Origin: Maribacter stanieri
GTDB lineage: Bacteria > Bacteroidota > Bacteroidia > Flavobacteriales > Flavobacteriaceae
Direction of reading: 5' to 3'
Length of the DNA: 64,000 bases
Assembly (NCBI RefSeq): GCF_900112245.1
Contig: NZ_FOYX01000001.1
Location: 793,856 to 857,855 of the forward strand
Shown: in pieces, positions 10,349 through 19,732 of the stretch
Layout of the letters: the number at the start of each line of letters is the position of its first letter
Numbering within the stretch: the first letter of the stretch is position 1
Made by a program: the position numbers and the translations under genes
Notes under the pieces: model-generated
Database searches by the model: none
Seen by the model: only the letters and a program-made list of their open reading frames with translations
What the model was told of the DNA's origin: nothing

Positions 10349-10732
10349 ATGGATAAATCCTTCGGAAAAAAGGAAAAACTTAAAAGCAAAACACTCATCA
10401 CACAATTGTTTGAAGAGGGTAGCGGTATTTCTGTATATCCGTTGAAATTAATTTATCTATCCGTAGAGAATATTGAAGTACCAATTAAAACCGGGGTTAC
10501 AGTTGCCAAACGTAATTTTAAAAGTGCAGTAGACAGAAACAAGATTAAACGTTTGCTTAGGGAGTCTTATAGACTTAATAAAGCACAGGTTTTTAACAAT
10601 ACAGATGCAAACTTTGCGTTTCTATTTTTATACCTTGGTAAGGATATGCCCACCTTTGAGCAGTTAGATCATAAAATGAAGCTCGTTTTAAACAAGTTTA
10701 AGCTACAGATTGATGAAAAAAATAATAAGTAA
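10349..10732 (+). CDS. rnpA: Ribonuclease P protein component
   Basis: A 127-residue basic protein, the protein subunit of RNase P that aids 5' maturation of pre-tRNA with the M1-type RNA. The diagnostic motif is AVDRNKIKRLLRESYR preceded by GVTVAKRNFKSA, matching the family RNR signature. The N-terminus FGKKEKLKSKTLITQLFEEG matches the usual RnpA start, supporting the ATG at 10349 rather than an upstream ATG within the hairpin. It is not next to rpmH here; instead it overlaps an S41 protease gene by 20 nt, an arrangement that implies translational coupling. Confidence 0.93.
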   Translation: MDKSFGKKEKLKSKTLITQLFEEGSGISVYPLKLIYLSVENIEVPIKTGVTVAKRNFKSAVDRNKIKRLLRESYRLNKAQVFNNTDANFAFLFLYLGKDMPTFEQLDHKMKLVLNKFKLQIDEKNNK

Positions 10733-12341
10733 AAAAGTACTTGTACCCATAATTGCCATTGCCTTTCTATTTATTGGAAGTAGTTATAAAAGTGACTTTT
10801 TTGAAATAGCTAAACAGATTGAAATCTTTACCACCCTGTTCAAGGAATTGAACATGAATTATGTGGATGAAACTAACCCGGCAGAATTAATGGATACAGC
10901 CATTAAAAATATGCTAGAGGAATTAGATCCTTATACCAAATTTTTAAACGAACAAGACGTAGAGACTTACCGAATAAATAATGCGGGAGAATACTCTGGT
11001 ATTGGCGCAATGGTACGTTCTTTTGACGATAAATTACTAATTATTGAACCACACCAAGGTTACCCGGCAGATAAAGCTGGTTTAAAGGCCGGTGACGAAA
11101 TAATACAGATTGGAGATATCAAGGTAGCCGATTTTGAAAATAATGCCAGTGAGCTTTTAAAAGGGGCTAATGGCTCTACGGTCAATGTAACATACAAAAG
11201 ACAAGGGAAAATTAATTCTACAAGTATTACCCGTGAAGGAATAGAGGTAGATGCAGTTCCTTTCTTTAAAATGATCGACAACAAAACCGGATACATTGTT
11301 TTGGCCAAGTTCAATGCCAAAGCTACAGAGCAAACAAAATCTGCCCTATTAGACTTAAAAGGAAAAGGTGCCGAGAAAATCATTTTAGATCTAAGAGGCA
11401 ACCCTGGCGGATTATTATCTGAAGCTATAAATGTTACTAATCTTTTTGTTCCAAAAGGAGAGTTAGTGGTTACCACAAAATCTAAGGTCAAGAAATTTAA
11501 TCGTGAGTATCATACCAACAATCAACCTGTAGATGAAGAAATTCCATTAGTTGTTTTAGTAAATGGTAGTAGTGCTTCTGCCAGTGAAATTGTTTCTGGT
11601 AGTTTACAAGATTTAGATAGAGCAGTAATTATGGGTGCCAGAAGTTTTGGAAAAGGCTTAGTACAACGCCCTCTTAAATTAACTTATGGTACACAATTAA
11701 AAGTTACTATTTCTAGATACTATACCTCCTCTGGTCGTTGCATACAATCGTTAGATTATTGGAACAGGGATGATAGTGGTAACGCCGTTCGCAATACTAC
11801 TTTTAATGATTTTACAACCCGTAACGGTAGAAAAGTACAAGATGGTGGTGGTATTTTACCAGACATAGAAGTAGCAACTTCCAAAACCAACGACCTTACT
11901 TTAGCATTGCTACAGAACAATGTCATATTCGATTATGCTACCAATTATCATTATGCTCATAATTTAAATAACGTAACAGATTTTAAATTCTCTGATTCTG
12001 ATTTTAATGAATTTAAAAATTATGTAAAGCAAAGTAGTTTCTCTTTTGAAACCAAGGCAGAGCAGGCAATTAAAAAGGCACTCTCAGGGGATGAAAACGA
12101 CTTTTTAGGTTCTGATGTAAAGGATAGTTACAAAACCTTGTTAGCGAACATTGAAAAAGGTAAAATAAATGCGTTAGATAAGTACCAGAGCGAAATACAA
12201 AAGAATCTAGAAGATGAAATCGTAAAACGTTATTTCTACAGAGACGGTCTTTATCAATATTACTTAAATAATGACGACGCTATTCTAGCGGCTACAGAAT
12301 TATTAAGCAACAATTCTAAGTATAGCGCTATTTTGAAATAG
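10713..12341 (+). CDS. S41 family C-terminal processing protease (CtpA/Prc type)
   Basis: A 542-residue periplasmic protease with an N-terminal signal/anchor segment (residues 6-22). A PDZ domain (about 85-165) is followed by the S41 catalytic core, with nucleophile Ser289 in SSASASEI and general base Lys314 in SFGKGLVQ, the family's 25-residue spacing. The C-terminal 150 residues are helical and without a known motif. These proteases trim the C-termini of exported or membrane proteins. The gene begins inside rnpA (20-nt overlap); the ATG at 10713 is chosen over the immediately preceding TTG at 10710. Confidence 0.92.
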   Translation: MKKIISKKVLVPIIAIAFLFIGSSYKSDFFEIAKQIEIFTTLFKELNMNYVDETNPAELMDTAIKNMLEELDPYTKFLNEQDVETYRINNAGEYSGIGAMVRSFDDKLLIIEPHQGYPADKAGLKAGDEIIQIGDIKVADFENNASELLKGANGSTVNVTYKRQGKINSTSITREGIEVDAVPFFKMIDNKTGYIVLAKFNAKATEQTKSALLDLKGKGAEKIILDLRGNPGGLLSEAINVTNLFVPKGELVVTTKSKVKKFNREYHTNNQPVDEEIPLVVLVNGSSASASEIVSGSLQDLDRAVIMGARSFGKGLVQRPLKLTYGTQLKVTISRYYTSSGRCIQSLDYWNRDDSGNAVRNTTFNDFTTRNGRKVQDGGGILPDIEVATSKTNDLTLALLQNNVIFDYATNYHYAHNLNNVTDFKFSDSDFNEFKNYVKQSSFSFETKAEQAIKKALSGDENDFLGSDVKDSYKTLLANIEKGKINALDKYQSEIQKNLEDEIVKRYFYRDGLYQYYLNNDDAILAATELLSNNSKYSAILK

Positions 12342-12371
12342 TTTACTTTACTTAATTCTTAAGTGACCGAT

Positions 12372-13247
12372 CTAATTATAGGTACATGCTTTTGTATCTG
12401 AAACCTGGTAATACTCCTTATAATTACTTGCTTTTGGATCAGTGCACCCCTTTAGATTCCTGATTTTAATATCTCTAAAATCAATTGGCTGACCTTCACT
12501 TTGTAAAGCAATAAAACCTTCTTTCAAAAGCTTACCATCTTGTTTCATTTTAGGATCATAACCATTTGCTACCTCACCCCCAATTTGTGGATTTGTGTAT
12601 TCTAACACTGTTTTACCATTAATGATGTGCTTAACTAACGAATCGTGATAAACTACTAACTCTGCTGTTACCCACTGATTCCCATAATACGTATCAGAAG
12701 TTGAATTGATACAATGTCTAGGATCAATTTTACCTTCAAAAACTACATCGGTACCTGGTGAACACATATTACCGGTTGGGCGTTCTTTACCCTCTTCTAT
12801 ACCTGCTAAAAACTGTATTTCTACACTTATAGGCCAATCTTGTTCTTTCAACATTGTCCGTGGGTCTTGCGAATGAAACATTACACCGCTATTCAAAATG
12901 GTATACTCTGGTGCGCCAGTATATAATTCCCCAACAAATCTATATTGTACCGTAAAATGAAAATCTGAAAAGGGTTTATCATAGTATAAATGTGAAAACC
13001 TATTATTAAAATCTCCCTCATATTTATCATATCTCACTTTCACCATATCATCTTCAGCGCGAAAGGTATCTGCATAATTATCCCCAACTTCATAGTGGTG
13101 AACTTTTGTTGTCCATCCGTTTAAATCATTTCCGTTATACATGGTTTCCCATCCATCATTTGTTTCTTGAGAATTGATAACTCCGCATCCTAATAACAAT
13201 AAAAGAGAAGCGCCTAGTACTTGCGATTTAAGTTGTTGTTTATTCAT
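12372..13247 (-). CDS. DUF1080 (3-keto-disaccharide hydrolase-like) lipoprotein
   Basis: A 291-residue exported protein with a lipobox (LLLLGCG) after a short signal sequence; the ATG at 13247 gives this signal, whereas a further upstream start would add an unrelated extension. The body shows the DUF1080 concanavalin-like pattern: LNGWTTK near the N-terminus, a central LNSGVMFHSQDP and the C-terminal EGFIALQSEGQPIDFRDIKIRNL. Family members bind or hydrolyse glycosidic substrates, including 3-keto-glycosides, at the cell surface; the substrate here is not deducible. It is convergent with the S41 gene, 30 nt away. The last 25 residues (CTDPKASNYKEYY) resemble a small Ca-binding-like tail found at the end of some flavobacterial proteins. 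Confidence 0.85.
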   Translation of the reverse strand: MNKQQLKSQVLGASLLLLLGCGVINSQETNDGWETMYNGNDLNGWTTKVHHYEVGDNYADTFRAEDDMVKVRYDKYEGDFNNRFSHLYYDKPFSDFHFTVQYRFVGELYTGAPEYTILNSGVMFHSQDPRTMLKEQDWPISVEIQFLAGIEEGKERPTGNMCSPGTDVVFEGKIDPRHCINSTSDTYYGNQWVTAELVVYHDSLVKHIINGKTVLEYTNPQIGGEVANGYDPKMKQDGKLLKEGFIALQSEGQPIDFRDIKIRNLKGCTDPKASNYKEYYQVSDTKACTYN

Positions 13248-13442
13248 GTTGATGGTGTTTAGTTGAATTATCAAGAAAGGGAACTGAGGTAAAAAATACA
13301 TATATAAATATACTCAATGTTCTGATATCTTAGATGAGGCGATTATTAAGATGTATTCCAATCAATACCAGAATATCCGTTCATATATTATCATTACTTT
13401 TAAAAGTACAAACTAACAATACCATCAATACTTTTACTCAAA

Positions 13443-14948
13443 ATGAGAAATCTACTATTATTAGCTACCAGCCTATTGTTTCTTCAATTTTCGCAAGCTC
13501 AAGAACCAAAAAAGGAAACTAAAAAGAAACCCATATCAGAAGCAAAATCTTTTATTACCAAGCACAAAGGGGTTTTTGGTGGTACAGCTATGGACTATAC
13601 TACAACAGCTAAAGAAACTTTTTTAACCAATAAGGATGGCGATTCTATTGCTACATTTTGGTCTGTGGCGTATACAAAATCCAATATAGGAGATGTTACC
13701 AAAAGACCAGTTACGTTTGTATTTAACGGTGGTCCGGGTTCTGCATCAATGTGGTTACATATGGGATTTTTTGGACCTAAAATTGTAAAAGTAGATTCTG
13801 ATGCTAAAAACGATGATGGTGCAGCACCTTACAATTTAGTAAACAATGAACATGGACTATTAGACATAACAGATTTGGTTTTTATAGATCCTGTAGGTAC
13901 AGGCTATAGCAGATTAGTTGGCAAGGGTAAAGGAAAAGATTTTTACGGTTTAAAAGAAGATGTAGATTCATTTGCACAATTTATAAGAAAGTGGGTTACC
14001 GAAAACGAACGTTGGTTTTCTCCTAAATACTTAGCGGGTGAAAGTTATGGAACTACACGTGCTGCTGCACTTGGAAAAACCTTAGAGGGTTCTGGGCAAA
14101 ATATGGCTTTAAATGGAATGATTTTAATTTCTCAAGCATTAGATTATGCCGGGTCTACTTCTGTAAAGAACAATATTACTTCATTCATTACTTATTTACC
14201 CAGCATGGCTGCTACTGCTTGGTATCATAAAAAAGCAGGTCAGGGCAAGTCTTTAGAAAGCTTTACACAAGAATGTAGAGATTTTACATACAACACCTAT
14301 ATACCTTCTTTGTATAAAGGCAATTCGTTAAGTGAAGTTGAAAAGAACACGATAGCAGAAAAACTATCTTATTTCACAGGGTTGGAAAAGAACTATATTC
14401 TACAATCTGATTTACGAATTTTAATGGGCCGTTTTCAAAAACAATTATTGTCTGACAAGGGTTTAGCCATTGGTAGATTAGATGGGCGGTTTATGGGTGA
14501 TGAAGCTGATAAACTATCAGAAAATCCTCATTTGGGCGATGCTGCAAGTTATCAAATAAGTGCTGCCTATACTGCTAGCTTAAATCATTATTTTGCTTCA
14601 GAATTAAAGGTTAAAATGGATAGACCCTATATAACTTCTGGTGGTGGGTCTAATTGGAGATGGAGAACAGTACCCGATGGTAAATATTGGGAACCTATGC
14701 CTGTAAATACTGCTCCAGATTTAGGTGAAACTATGCGTAGAAATACTGCAATGAAAATAATGGTTGCAAGTGGATATTATGATTTAATTACTCCGTTTTT
14801 TGATGCAGAATATACTTTTGATAGAAATGGTATAGTAAAAGAACGTGTTGATATGAAATATTATGAAGCGGGCCATATGATGTATACACATGAGCCAGAT
14901 TTAATAAAATTGAGCAAAGACATTCGTGAATTTATTGCTTCAGAATAG
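13443..14948 (+). CDS. S10 family serine carboxypeptidase-like protein, exported
   Basis: A 501-residue alpha/beta-hydrolase peptidase with a signal peptide ending in SQAQ near residue 20. The S10 hallmarks are NGGPGSASMW (oxyanion hole), Ser201 in GESYGTT, Asp447 in SGYYDLITP and His478 in AGHMMYTH, a complete triad. S10 enzymes remove C-terminal residues, usually at acidic pH; bacterial ones are periplasmic or secreted. It is divergent from the DUF1080 gene with about 195 bp between the starts. It adds to the cluster of exported peptidases in this region. Confidence 0.9.
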   Translation: MRNLLLLATSLLFLQFSQAQEPKKETKKKPISEAKSFITKHKGVFGGTAMDYTTTAKETFLTNKDGDSIATFWSVAYTKSNIGDVTKRPVTFVFNGGPGSASMWLHMGFFGPKIVKVDSDAKNDDGAAPYNLVNNEHGLLDITDLVFIDPVGTGYSRLVGKGKGKDFYGLKEDVDSFAQFIRKWVTENERWFSPKYLAGESYGTTRAAALGKTLEGSGQNMALNGMILISQALDYAGSTSVKNNITSFITYLPSMAATAWYHKKAGQGKSLESFTQECRDFTYNTYIPSLYKGNSLSEVEKNTIAEKLSYFTGLEKNYILQSDLRILMGRFQKQLLSDKGLAIGRLDGRFMGDEADKLSENPHLGDAASYQISAAYTASLNHYFASELKVKMDRPYITSGGGSNWRWRTVPDGKYWEPMPVNTAPDLGETMRRNTAMKIMVASGYYDLITPFFDAEYTFDRNGIVKERVDMKYYEAGHMMYTHEPDLIKLSKDIREFIASE

Positions 14949-14967
14949 ATAATTTAAAAAGGAATTA

Positions 14968-15603
14968 TTACTGGTTTTTCTTTAGGATAACCGCCTGCTG
15001 CTCATTACACTTAAGATTGTAAAAGTTGACTATGTCCTTAACATGTTTTTTCTTAAACTCTTTGTTCTGAATCTTAGTTACTAAAACAGGACAATCAGAA
15101 AAATATTCTGATGCTGCATTTTTAAAATTTTTGCTAAAAAGTTGATTTGAGCCTAAATGCGTAATTTCTCCACTGTTTCCTTTACTTACATATAAATTGT
15201 TTATGTCGTAAAAGTTGCTGTGCATCATATTCATTTGACTATTTGCACCACCCACATACATTGGTGCTGAATAACCTCTTTGTTCAAGAACATATAAACT
15301 TACAGGTCCTATTTCTAGTTCTCTAACAACATTAAAAAAACCTTTGCGAATTTCTAAATAGATATACGTGGAAGGTTCTTCCCTATCGTTGATAACTACC
15401 TGTGCTAAATCTTCAAAATGATATCGTTGGGCTTTCTCTCTTTTTGCGTTTCTAAACTTTACTTGATCGCCATTTATAAGCTTGGCAAGACCATGAAGTT
15501 TCCTACCATCCTTAAAATATAATGTACCAACATCGTTTTGAGCAATAGTTGTAAATGATCCTAAAAAACAGCAGATTAAAACAAAGAATAACGTTTTTTT
15601 CAT
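14968..15603 (-). CDS. Exported protein of unknown function
   Basis: A 211-residue protein with a clear signal peptide (MKKTLFFVLICCFLGSFTTIAQ). The mature part begins with a small beta-rich segment (VGTLYFKDGRKLHGLAKL) and is otherwise mixed, with a Cys-containing C-terminal half rich in Lys and Asn. The DGRKLHG...V(K)FR pattern resembles short SH3-like 'tell me where the metadata is' segments of flavobacterial exported proteins, but no family can be named. It is convergent with the S10 gene, 19 nt away, and lies 100 bp downstream of the NlpC/P60 gene on the same strand. Confidence 0.7.
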   Translation of the reverse strand: MKKTLFFVLICCFLGSFTTIAQNDVGTLYFKDGRKLHGLAKLINGDQVKFRNAKREKAQRYHFEDLAQVVINDREEPSTYIYLEIRKGFFNVVRELEIGPVSLYVLEQRGYSAPMYVGGANSQMNMMHSNFYDINNLYVSKGNSGEITHLGSNQLFSKNFKNAASEYFSDCPVLVTKIQNKEFKKKHVKDIVNFYNLKCNEQQAVILKKNQ

Positions 15604-15703
15604 AGCAAGTTATTGATAGTGAACTATCATAAAACGAGCTTAACATAACAATGTTATAATTTTTATCTTAAAAACGATGAACTACCAATTCTATAAACTT
15701 AGG

Positions 15704-16897
15704 TTAATCTTTTAGAGGTTTAGTGATATTTAAATTCTTTAGTAGCGGATCTTCTTGATTTAATAATCGTTGCGTTCTTAAATAACGTCCAACATTAAAT
15801 TCATCGTAATTTGGAGAATCTTTATCAACACTACTTATACGTACCATTTCAGATGCATGTATAAACTGATTATCACCAATCCACATACCAACATGAACTA
15901 CCTTCTCTGAAGTTGTTTCTGTTGCTTTTCTTCCAAAGAACAACAAATCGCCTTTTTCTAATTTACTAAAATCTGAAACTGAATCTATTGGCATACCAGC
16001 ATGTACTTGTTGTGATGCATCTCGTGGTATTACCATACCGTTTAAAAAGTAGATGGTTTTGGTATACCCACTACAATCAACTCCTTTGGTAGAAGTACCA
16101 CCCCATAAATAAGGAACACCTATTAGAGTTCTTGAAGTTTCTATAAGTGAATCTGCTTGGTAATCTATGTTTGATAACCAAGTGTTATATTCTAGAGCCT
16201 CTTCTTTAGAAACATAAGCTTTTCTTCTATCTGGAAATTCTACTTCAAAAAAATTATCATCACTATTCAAAACTTTTAATAAGCTTCCTGCAACTAGATC
16301 AGACACTCTATTTTTAGCATCTATAGATGTAAATGCATGCCCATATGTATTAGTATAAATAATCTTTTCTGATGCTGTCCATTGCGCTACATCCTCTTCT
16401 GTCATCAACTGTATTCCACCTGGATCTACCCATGCTAAATACATATCTGGTGTTTGAATCAAATACCAATCTCCTTCTTTCTTTAAAACATTAACAACAG
16501 TCCCCAAAGTAGCTTGTGTTGCCAACTCTGCAGAGTGTTTTGGATTGCTTCTAAGGTTTGCTGCAGAAATGTTGATAATTGCTTTTGTCATACCTTCTAA
16601 ATCATTAGCAGGTAATATTCTTACTTCATTCTTAGCTTTTATACCTTTTTCTTTTAAAACAATTTTCAATGAATCTATTGCTTTTGGCAAGTTGGTTTCG
16701 CCAACCAGAGTAAAACCTGATGGACCATCTAATACTTCTATATTAAAAAGAGCCGTTCGTTTATCTGGTGCAAATACATTCTTGACACCTTCAATTTCAT
16801 TTGCCATCATTTTTTTTTCGTCCATATGTACGCCACATGCAGTATTTAAAGCAATCAAAATCAACACAAAAGTCTTCTGTAACAGTATTCTCTTCAT
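15704..16897 (-). CDS. NlpC/P60 (C40) cell-wall peptidase lipoprotein with SH3 domains
   Basis: A 397-residue lipoprotein (lipobox ending in TAC at about residue 21). Two bacterial SH3-like segments (about 110-165 and 180-235) precede the NlpC/P60 domain with catalytic Cys275 in VDCSGYT and His335 in VVHVGMWIG. Such enzymes cleave gamma-D-Glu to diamino-acid bonds in peptidoglycan stem peptides, acting in the periplasm. It is divergent from the methyltransferase gene, with only 56 bp between the two starts, so both promoters must lie in that short space. Confidence 0.9.
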   Translation of the reverse strand: MKRILLQKTFVLILIALNTACGVHMDEKKMMANEIEGVKNVFAPDKRTALFNIEVLDGPSGFTLVGETNLPKAIDSLKIVLKEKGIKAKNEVRILPANDLEGMTKAIINISAANLRSNPKHSAELATQATLGTVVNVLKKEGDWYLIQTPDMYLAWVDPGGIQLMTEEDVAQWTASEKIIYTNTYGHAFTSIDAKNRVSDLVAGSLLKVLNSDDNFFEVEFPDRRKAYVSKEEALEYNTWLSNIDYQADSLIETSRTLIGVPYLWGGTSTKGVDCSGYTKTIYFLNGMVIPRDASQQVHAGMPIDSVSDFSKLEKGDLLFFGRKATETTSEKVVHVGMWIGDNQFIHASEMVRISSVDKDSPNYDEFNVGRYLRTQRLLNQEDPLLKNLNITKPLKD

Positions 16898-16953
16898 CTC
16901 TAAAATAATTTCTAGTAGTATTTACCATGTGAAATTATGTAATTTTATCGCAA

Positions 16954-18183
16954 ATGAAGAAACTAAAGGTCATAGAGCTTTTTGCAGGTGTTGGTGGATT
17001 TCGCTTAGGATTGGAGGATACTGATAGCTATGAGGTAGTTTGGAGCAATCAATGGGAACCCAGTACTAAAATACAGCATGCCTCAAAGGTTTATGAAGCT
17101 AGATTTGGACCCCAAAACCATCGCAATAAAGATATTTCTGAAGTGCCTACCAAGGATATTGCCGATGCAGATATTCTAGTTGGTGGTTTTCCCTGCCAAG
17201 ATTACTCGGTTGCATCAACACTAAATAATTCTAAAGGTCTTATTGGTAAAAAAGGGGTTTTATGGTGGAGTATTCATAGAATTTTATCGGAAAAAAAGAA
17301 CCCACCAAATTACCTATTTCTTGAAAATGTAGATCGATTACTAAAATCTCCTTCTAATCAACGCGGGAGAGATTTTGCCATAATGCTTAAAAGTTTAGAT
17401 GACTTAGGTTATGCAGTAGAATGGCGGGTTATTAATGCTGCAGATTACGGAATGCCGCAAAGAAGAAGACGTATTTTTTTCTTAGGATACCATAAATCTA
17501 CTCCGCTTTATAAACAATTTAAAAAAGCTACAGCCAAAGAGTGGATTTTTGAAAAGGGAACTATAGCAACCGCTTTTCCGATAACAAGCACTTCTTTAAA
17601 AATGACTTCTTTCGATATCACCGATAACTTAGTATCGCTATCTGAAAATTTTAATTTGGGTGAAAAATTATCTCCCTTTCAAAATACCGGCGTATTCATT
17701 AAAGGAAAAGTATACACCACTAAAACTACGGCTAGTTATATTGGTAAAAGAACAGTTTTAGCTGATGTTTTACAAAAAGGTCGTATACCTGAAGAATTCT
17801 ACATTCCTGAAGAAGAACATGATAAATGGTATTATTTAAAAGGATCAAAAAAAGAAACCCGAACTTCTAAATCTGGTTTTGCTTATCATTATAATGAAGG
17901 TAATATGATTTTTCCTGATGCTCTAGACAATGCTTCAAGAACAATTATTACAGGGGAAGGTGGTAAAAGCGCATCAAGATTTAAACACGTTATCAATACT
18001 AAAAAAGGACTGCGCAGATTAACACCTGTTGAATTGGAACGCTTAAATATGTTCCCTGATAATCACACATTACTAGATGGTATTTCAAATACAAAAAGAG
18101 CATTTTTTATGGGTAATGCACTAGTAGTTGGTGTTGTAAAAAAAATTGGTGAAACCCTTGCCGAAAAAATTAAAACAACCTAG
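16954..18183 (+). CDS. DNA (cytosine-5) methyltransferase
   Basis: A 409-residue C5 cytosine methyltransferase. Motif I is ELFAGVGGFRLG; motif IV is GGFPCQDYSVA with nucleophile Cys81; motif VI is LENVDRLL with Glu124; motif VIII is QRRRRIFF near 169. The variable target-recognition region lies between about 185 and 330, and the C-terminal motifs IX-X (GLRRLTPVELERLNMFPD, GNALVVGVV) are intact, so it is probably active. The target sequence is not predictable. No obvious restriction endonuclease is adjacent; a small protein with a degenerate nuclease-like pattern follows 140 nt downstream. Confidence 0.93.
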   Translation: MKKLKVIELFAGVGGFRLGLEDTDSYEVVWSNQWEPSTKIQHASKVYEARFGPQNHRNKDISEVPTKDIADADILVGGFPCQDYSVASTLNNSKGLIGKKGVLWWSIHRILSEKKNPPNYLFLENVDRLLKSPSNQRGRDFAIMLKSLDDLGYAVEWRVINAADYGMPQRRRRIFFLGYHKSTPLYKQFKKATAKEWIFEKGTIATAFPITSTSLKMTSFDITDNLVSLSENFNLGEKLSPFQNTGVFIKGKVYTTKTTASYIGKRTVLADVLQKGRIPEEFYIPEEEHDKWYYLKGSKKETRTSKSGFAYHYNEGNMIFPDALDNASRTIITGEGGKSASRFKHVINTKKGLRRLTPVELERLNMFPDNHTLLDGISNTKRAFFMGNALVVGVVKKIGETLAEKIKTT

Positions 18184-18323
18184 TTAATCTTCTTACTTTT
18201 CTTATTTTTTAGGATATACTTGTTTTTTAAAAAAACGTACTTCTTTTTAATTATTAACCACAACATATTGTTAATCAACGTTTAAAATTAGGAATTGTCC
18301 TTTTTTTTGTTATTTTATTAGGT

Positions 18324-18698
18324 ATGGTAAAAGTAGAAAAGTCAGAAAATATAGAATTTTTAGAAAAATCAATTCAACATCTAGAAGCCACTGGGTTCGA
18401 GAATATAAAAGCTGATATGGAGGGTTACGAAACTCCTAAATCTTATTCTAGAAAAGGAAAAGAGGATAATATTACACCAGACATAGTAGCTATTAAAAAT
18501 GGTAGAAAATATTATTTTGATATTAGTCTTAAATCTCCTAAAACGAGATTACTTAAATCTAAATGGCTCTTTTTAGATACCTTAAGTAGAATGAACTCTA
18601 ACAGATTTAGAATTATTACTACCAGGGGCCATTATAAATTTACAGATAGTATGTTAGAGGATATTAATCTAACCAACAAAACACCAATTAAAATTTAA
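18324..18698 (+). CDS. Small protein with degenerate PD-(D/E)xK-like motif
   Basis: A 124-residue soluble protein. The central segment TPDIVAIKNGRKYYFDISLK has the strand-turn-strand layout of restriction-nuclease-fold proteins (PD, then a hydrophobic strand ending in Lys), but the position two before the Lys is Ser, so a catalytic role is doubtful. The following RLLKSKWLFLDTLSR and RIITTRGHYKF segments look conserved. It lies downstream of the cytosine methyltransferase on the same strand, separated by 140 bp of T/A-rich sequence, and ends just before a bidirectional terminator. Function is unknown; a modification-linked role is only inference from position. Confidence 0.6.
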   Translation: MVKVEKSENIEFLEKSIQHLEATGFENIKADMEGYETPKSYSRKGKEDNITPDIVAIKNGRKYYFDISLKSPKTRLLKSKWLFLDTLSRMNSNRFRIITTRGHYKFTDSMLEDINLTNKTPIKI

Positions 18699-18722
18699 AT
18701 ATTCTATTTCAATAAAACTTAT

Positions 18723-18751
18723 AAAAAAGCCCGCAAGTTGCGGGCTTTTTT
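18723..18751. terminator. Bidirectional intrinsic terminator
   Basis: Perfect inverted repeat with 14-nt arms (18723-18736 and 18738-18751): A-tract, GCCCGCAA, then TTGCGGGC and a T-tract. It serves the rightward small gene and the leftward ElaA-like gene; the right arm includes part of the stop codon of the latter. Confidence 0.88.
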
Positions 18752-19193
18752 ATTTTTTGATCATTGCTATATGAGGTATACCGTCTTCTAAATACTCTTC
18801 TCCTGTTGCATTAAATCCTAAATCAGTATAAAATTTGGTAAGGTATTTTTGAGCTGAAATTTTTATTTCATTTTCACTAAAACGTTCTTCTACAGCTTTA
18901 ATAGAAGCTTCCATAATTACTTTACCATAACCAAACTTTCTATGTTGTTTATGTACAGCTACTCTACCAATACTAGCCATATCAAAATAGATACCCGATT
19001 TAAAAATACGTGTATAAGCAACTACCTCATTATCATTTAGTCCTATAACATGAAGGGCCCTATCATCTTTACCATCTATATCTTGATAAACACAATCTTG
19101 TTCCACTACAAAAATCTCACTTCGCAATTGTAGTACTTTGTAAAGCTCTTGAATATCTAATTCTTTAAATTCTTTAATCTTAATATCTAGCAT
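18750..19193 (-). CDS. GNAT family N-acetyltransferase (ElaA-like)
   Basis: A 147-residue acetyltransferase of the GNAT fold. The N-terminal block LYKVLQLRSEIFVVEQ followed by DIDGKDDRALHV is the ElaA subgroup hallmark, and the acetyl-CoA pocket is IGRVAVHKQHRKFGYGKVIME, matching the R/Q-x-x-G-x-G/A pattern. The acceptor substrate is unknown. The stop codon lies inside the terminator stem shared with the gene on the other strand. Rightward of it is rpiB on the same strand about 110 bp away, so an operon rpiB-elaA is possible. Confidence 0.88.
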   Translation of the reverse strand: MLDIKIKEFKELDIQELYKVLQLRSEIFVVEQDCVYQDIDGKDDRALHVIGLNDNEVVAYTRIFKSGIYFDMASIGRVAVHKQHRKFGYGKVIMEASIKAVEERFSENEIKISAQKYLTKFYTDLGFNATGEEYLEDGIPHIAMIKK

Positions 19194-19300
19194 TAATTTG
19201 TTTATTTAACCAGTTATGTTCATATCTATAAACTAATAACTATTTAAAAATGAAATAGTTAAATATCTAATTTCAGGTTATTAACAATGTTAACAACAGA

Positions 19301-19732
19301 TTATTGTAGTGGAATCTTTTCAATTCTGCGTTCATGCCTACCACCTTCAAAAGAAGTATTTAAAAAAGTAGAAACCATTTCAAGTGCTTGAGGTAGTGCT
19401 ATATATCTAGCTGGTAAACTTAAAACGTTAGCATCATTATGTTCTCTAGCTAATTTAGTTATCTCTTTTGTCCAACATAAAGCAGCTCTAACATTTTGTT
19501 GTTTGTTTGCGGTCATACAAGCTCCATTACCACTACCACAGATTAAAATACCAAAATCTGCGTTACCACTTTCAACATCTAATGCAACGGGGTGCGCAAA
19601 ATCAGGATAATCAACACTATTAGTGCCATCGGTACCATAATTTATAACTTCAACCTGTTTAGATTTTAATAGACCTATAATAGCTAACTTATATTCTGTA
19701 CCAGCGTGATCGTTTCCAATAGCTATTTTCAT
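19301..19732 (-). CDS. rpiB: Ribose-5-phosphate isomerase B
   Basis: A 143-residue enzyme interconverting ribose 5-phosphate and ribulose 5-phosphate in the pentose phosphate pathway. The RpiB/LacA family signature is complete: IGNDHAGTEYK at the N-terminus and the anion-hole loop ICGSGNGACMTANK with the active-site Cys. The C-terminal HNDANVLSLPARYIA block is also typical. It acts in the cytoplasm as a homodimer. The gene points left, with nearly 650 bp of non-coding DNA separating it from rnr. Confidence 0.95.
   Translation of the reverse strand: MKIAIGNDHAGTEYKLAIIGLLKSKQVEVINYGTDGTNSVDYPDFAHPVALDVESGNADFGILICGSGNGACMTANKQQNVRAALCWTKEITKLAREHNDANVLSLPARYIALPQALEMVSTFLNTSFEGGRHERRIEKIPLQ

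Noticed and set aside
13334-13522. 62-residue rightward frame before the S10 gene
   Set aside because: It overlaps the S10 signal peptide in another frame, with no recognisable content.
15614-15629. Palindrome TGATAGT-GA-ACTATCA before the exported unknown gene
   Set aside because: A 7-bp AT-rich inverted repeat is expected by chance at this composition; no second copy was seen.
16545-17024. 159-residue frame antisense to the NlpC/P60 gene
   Set aside because: It is fully explained by the C40 gene and the start of the methyltransferase; no domain in this frame.
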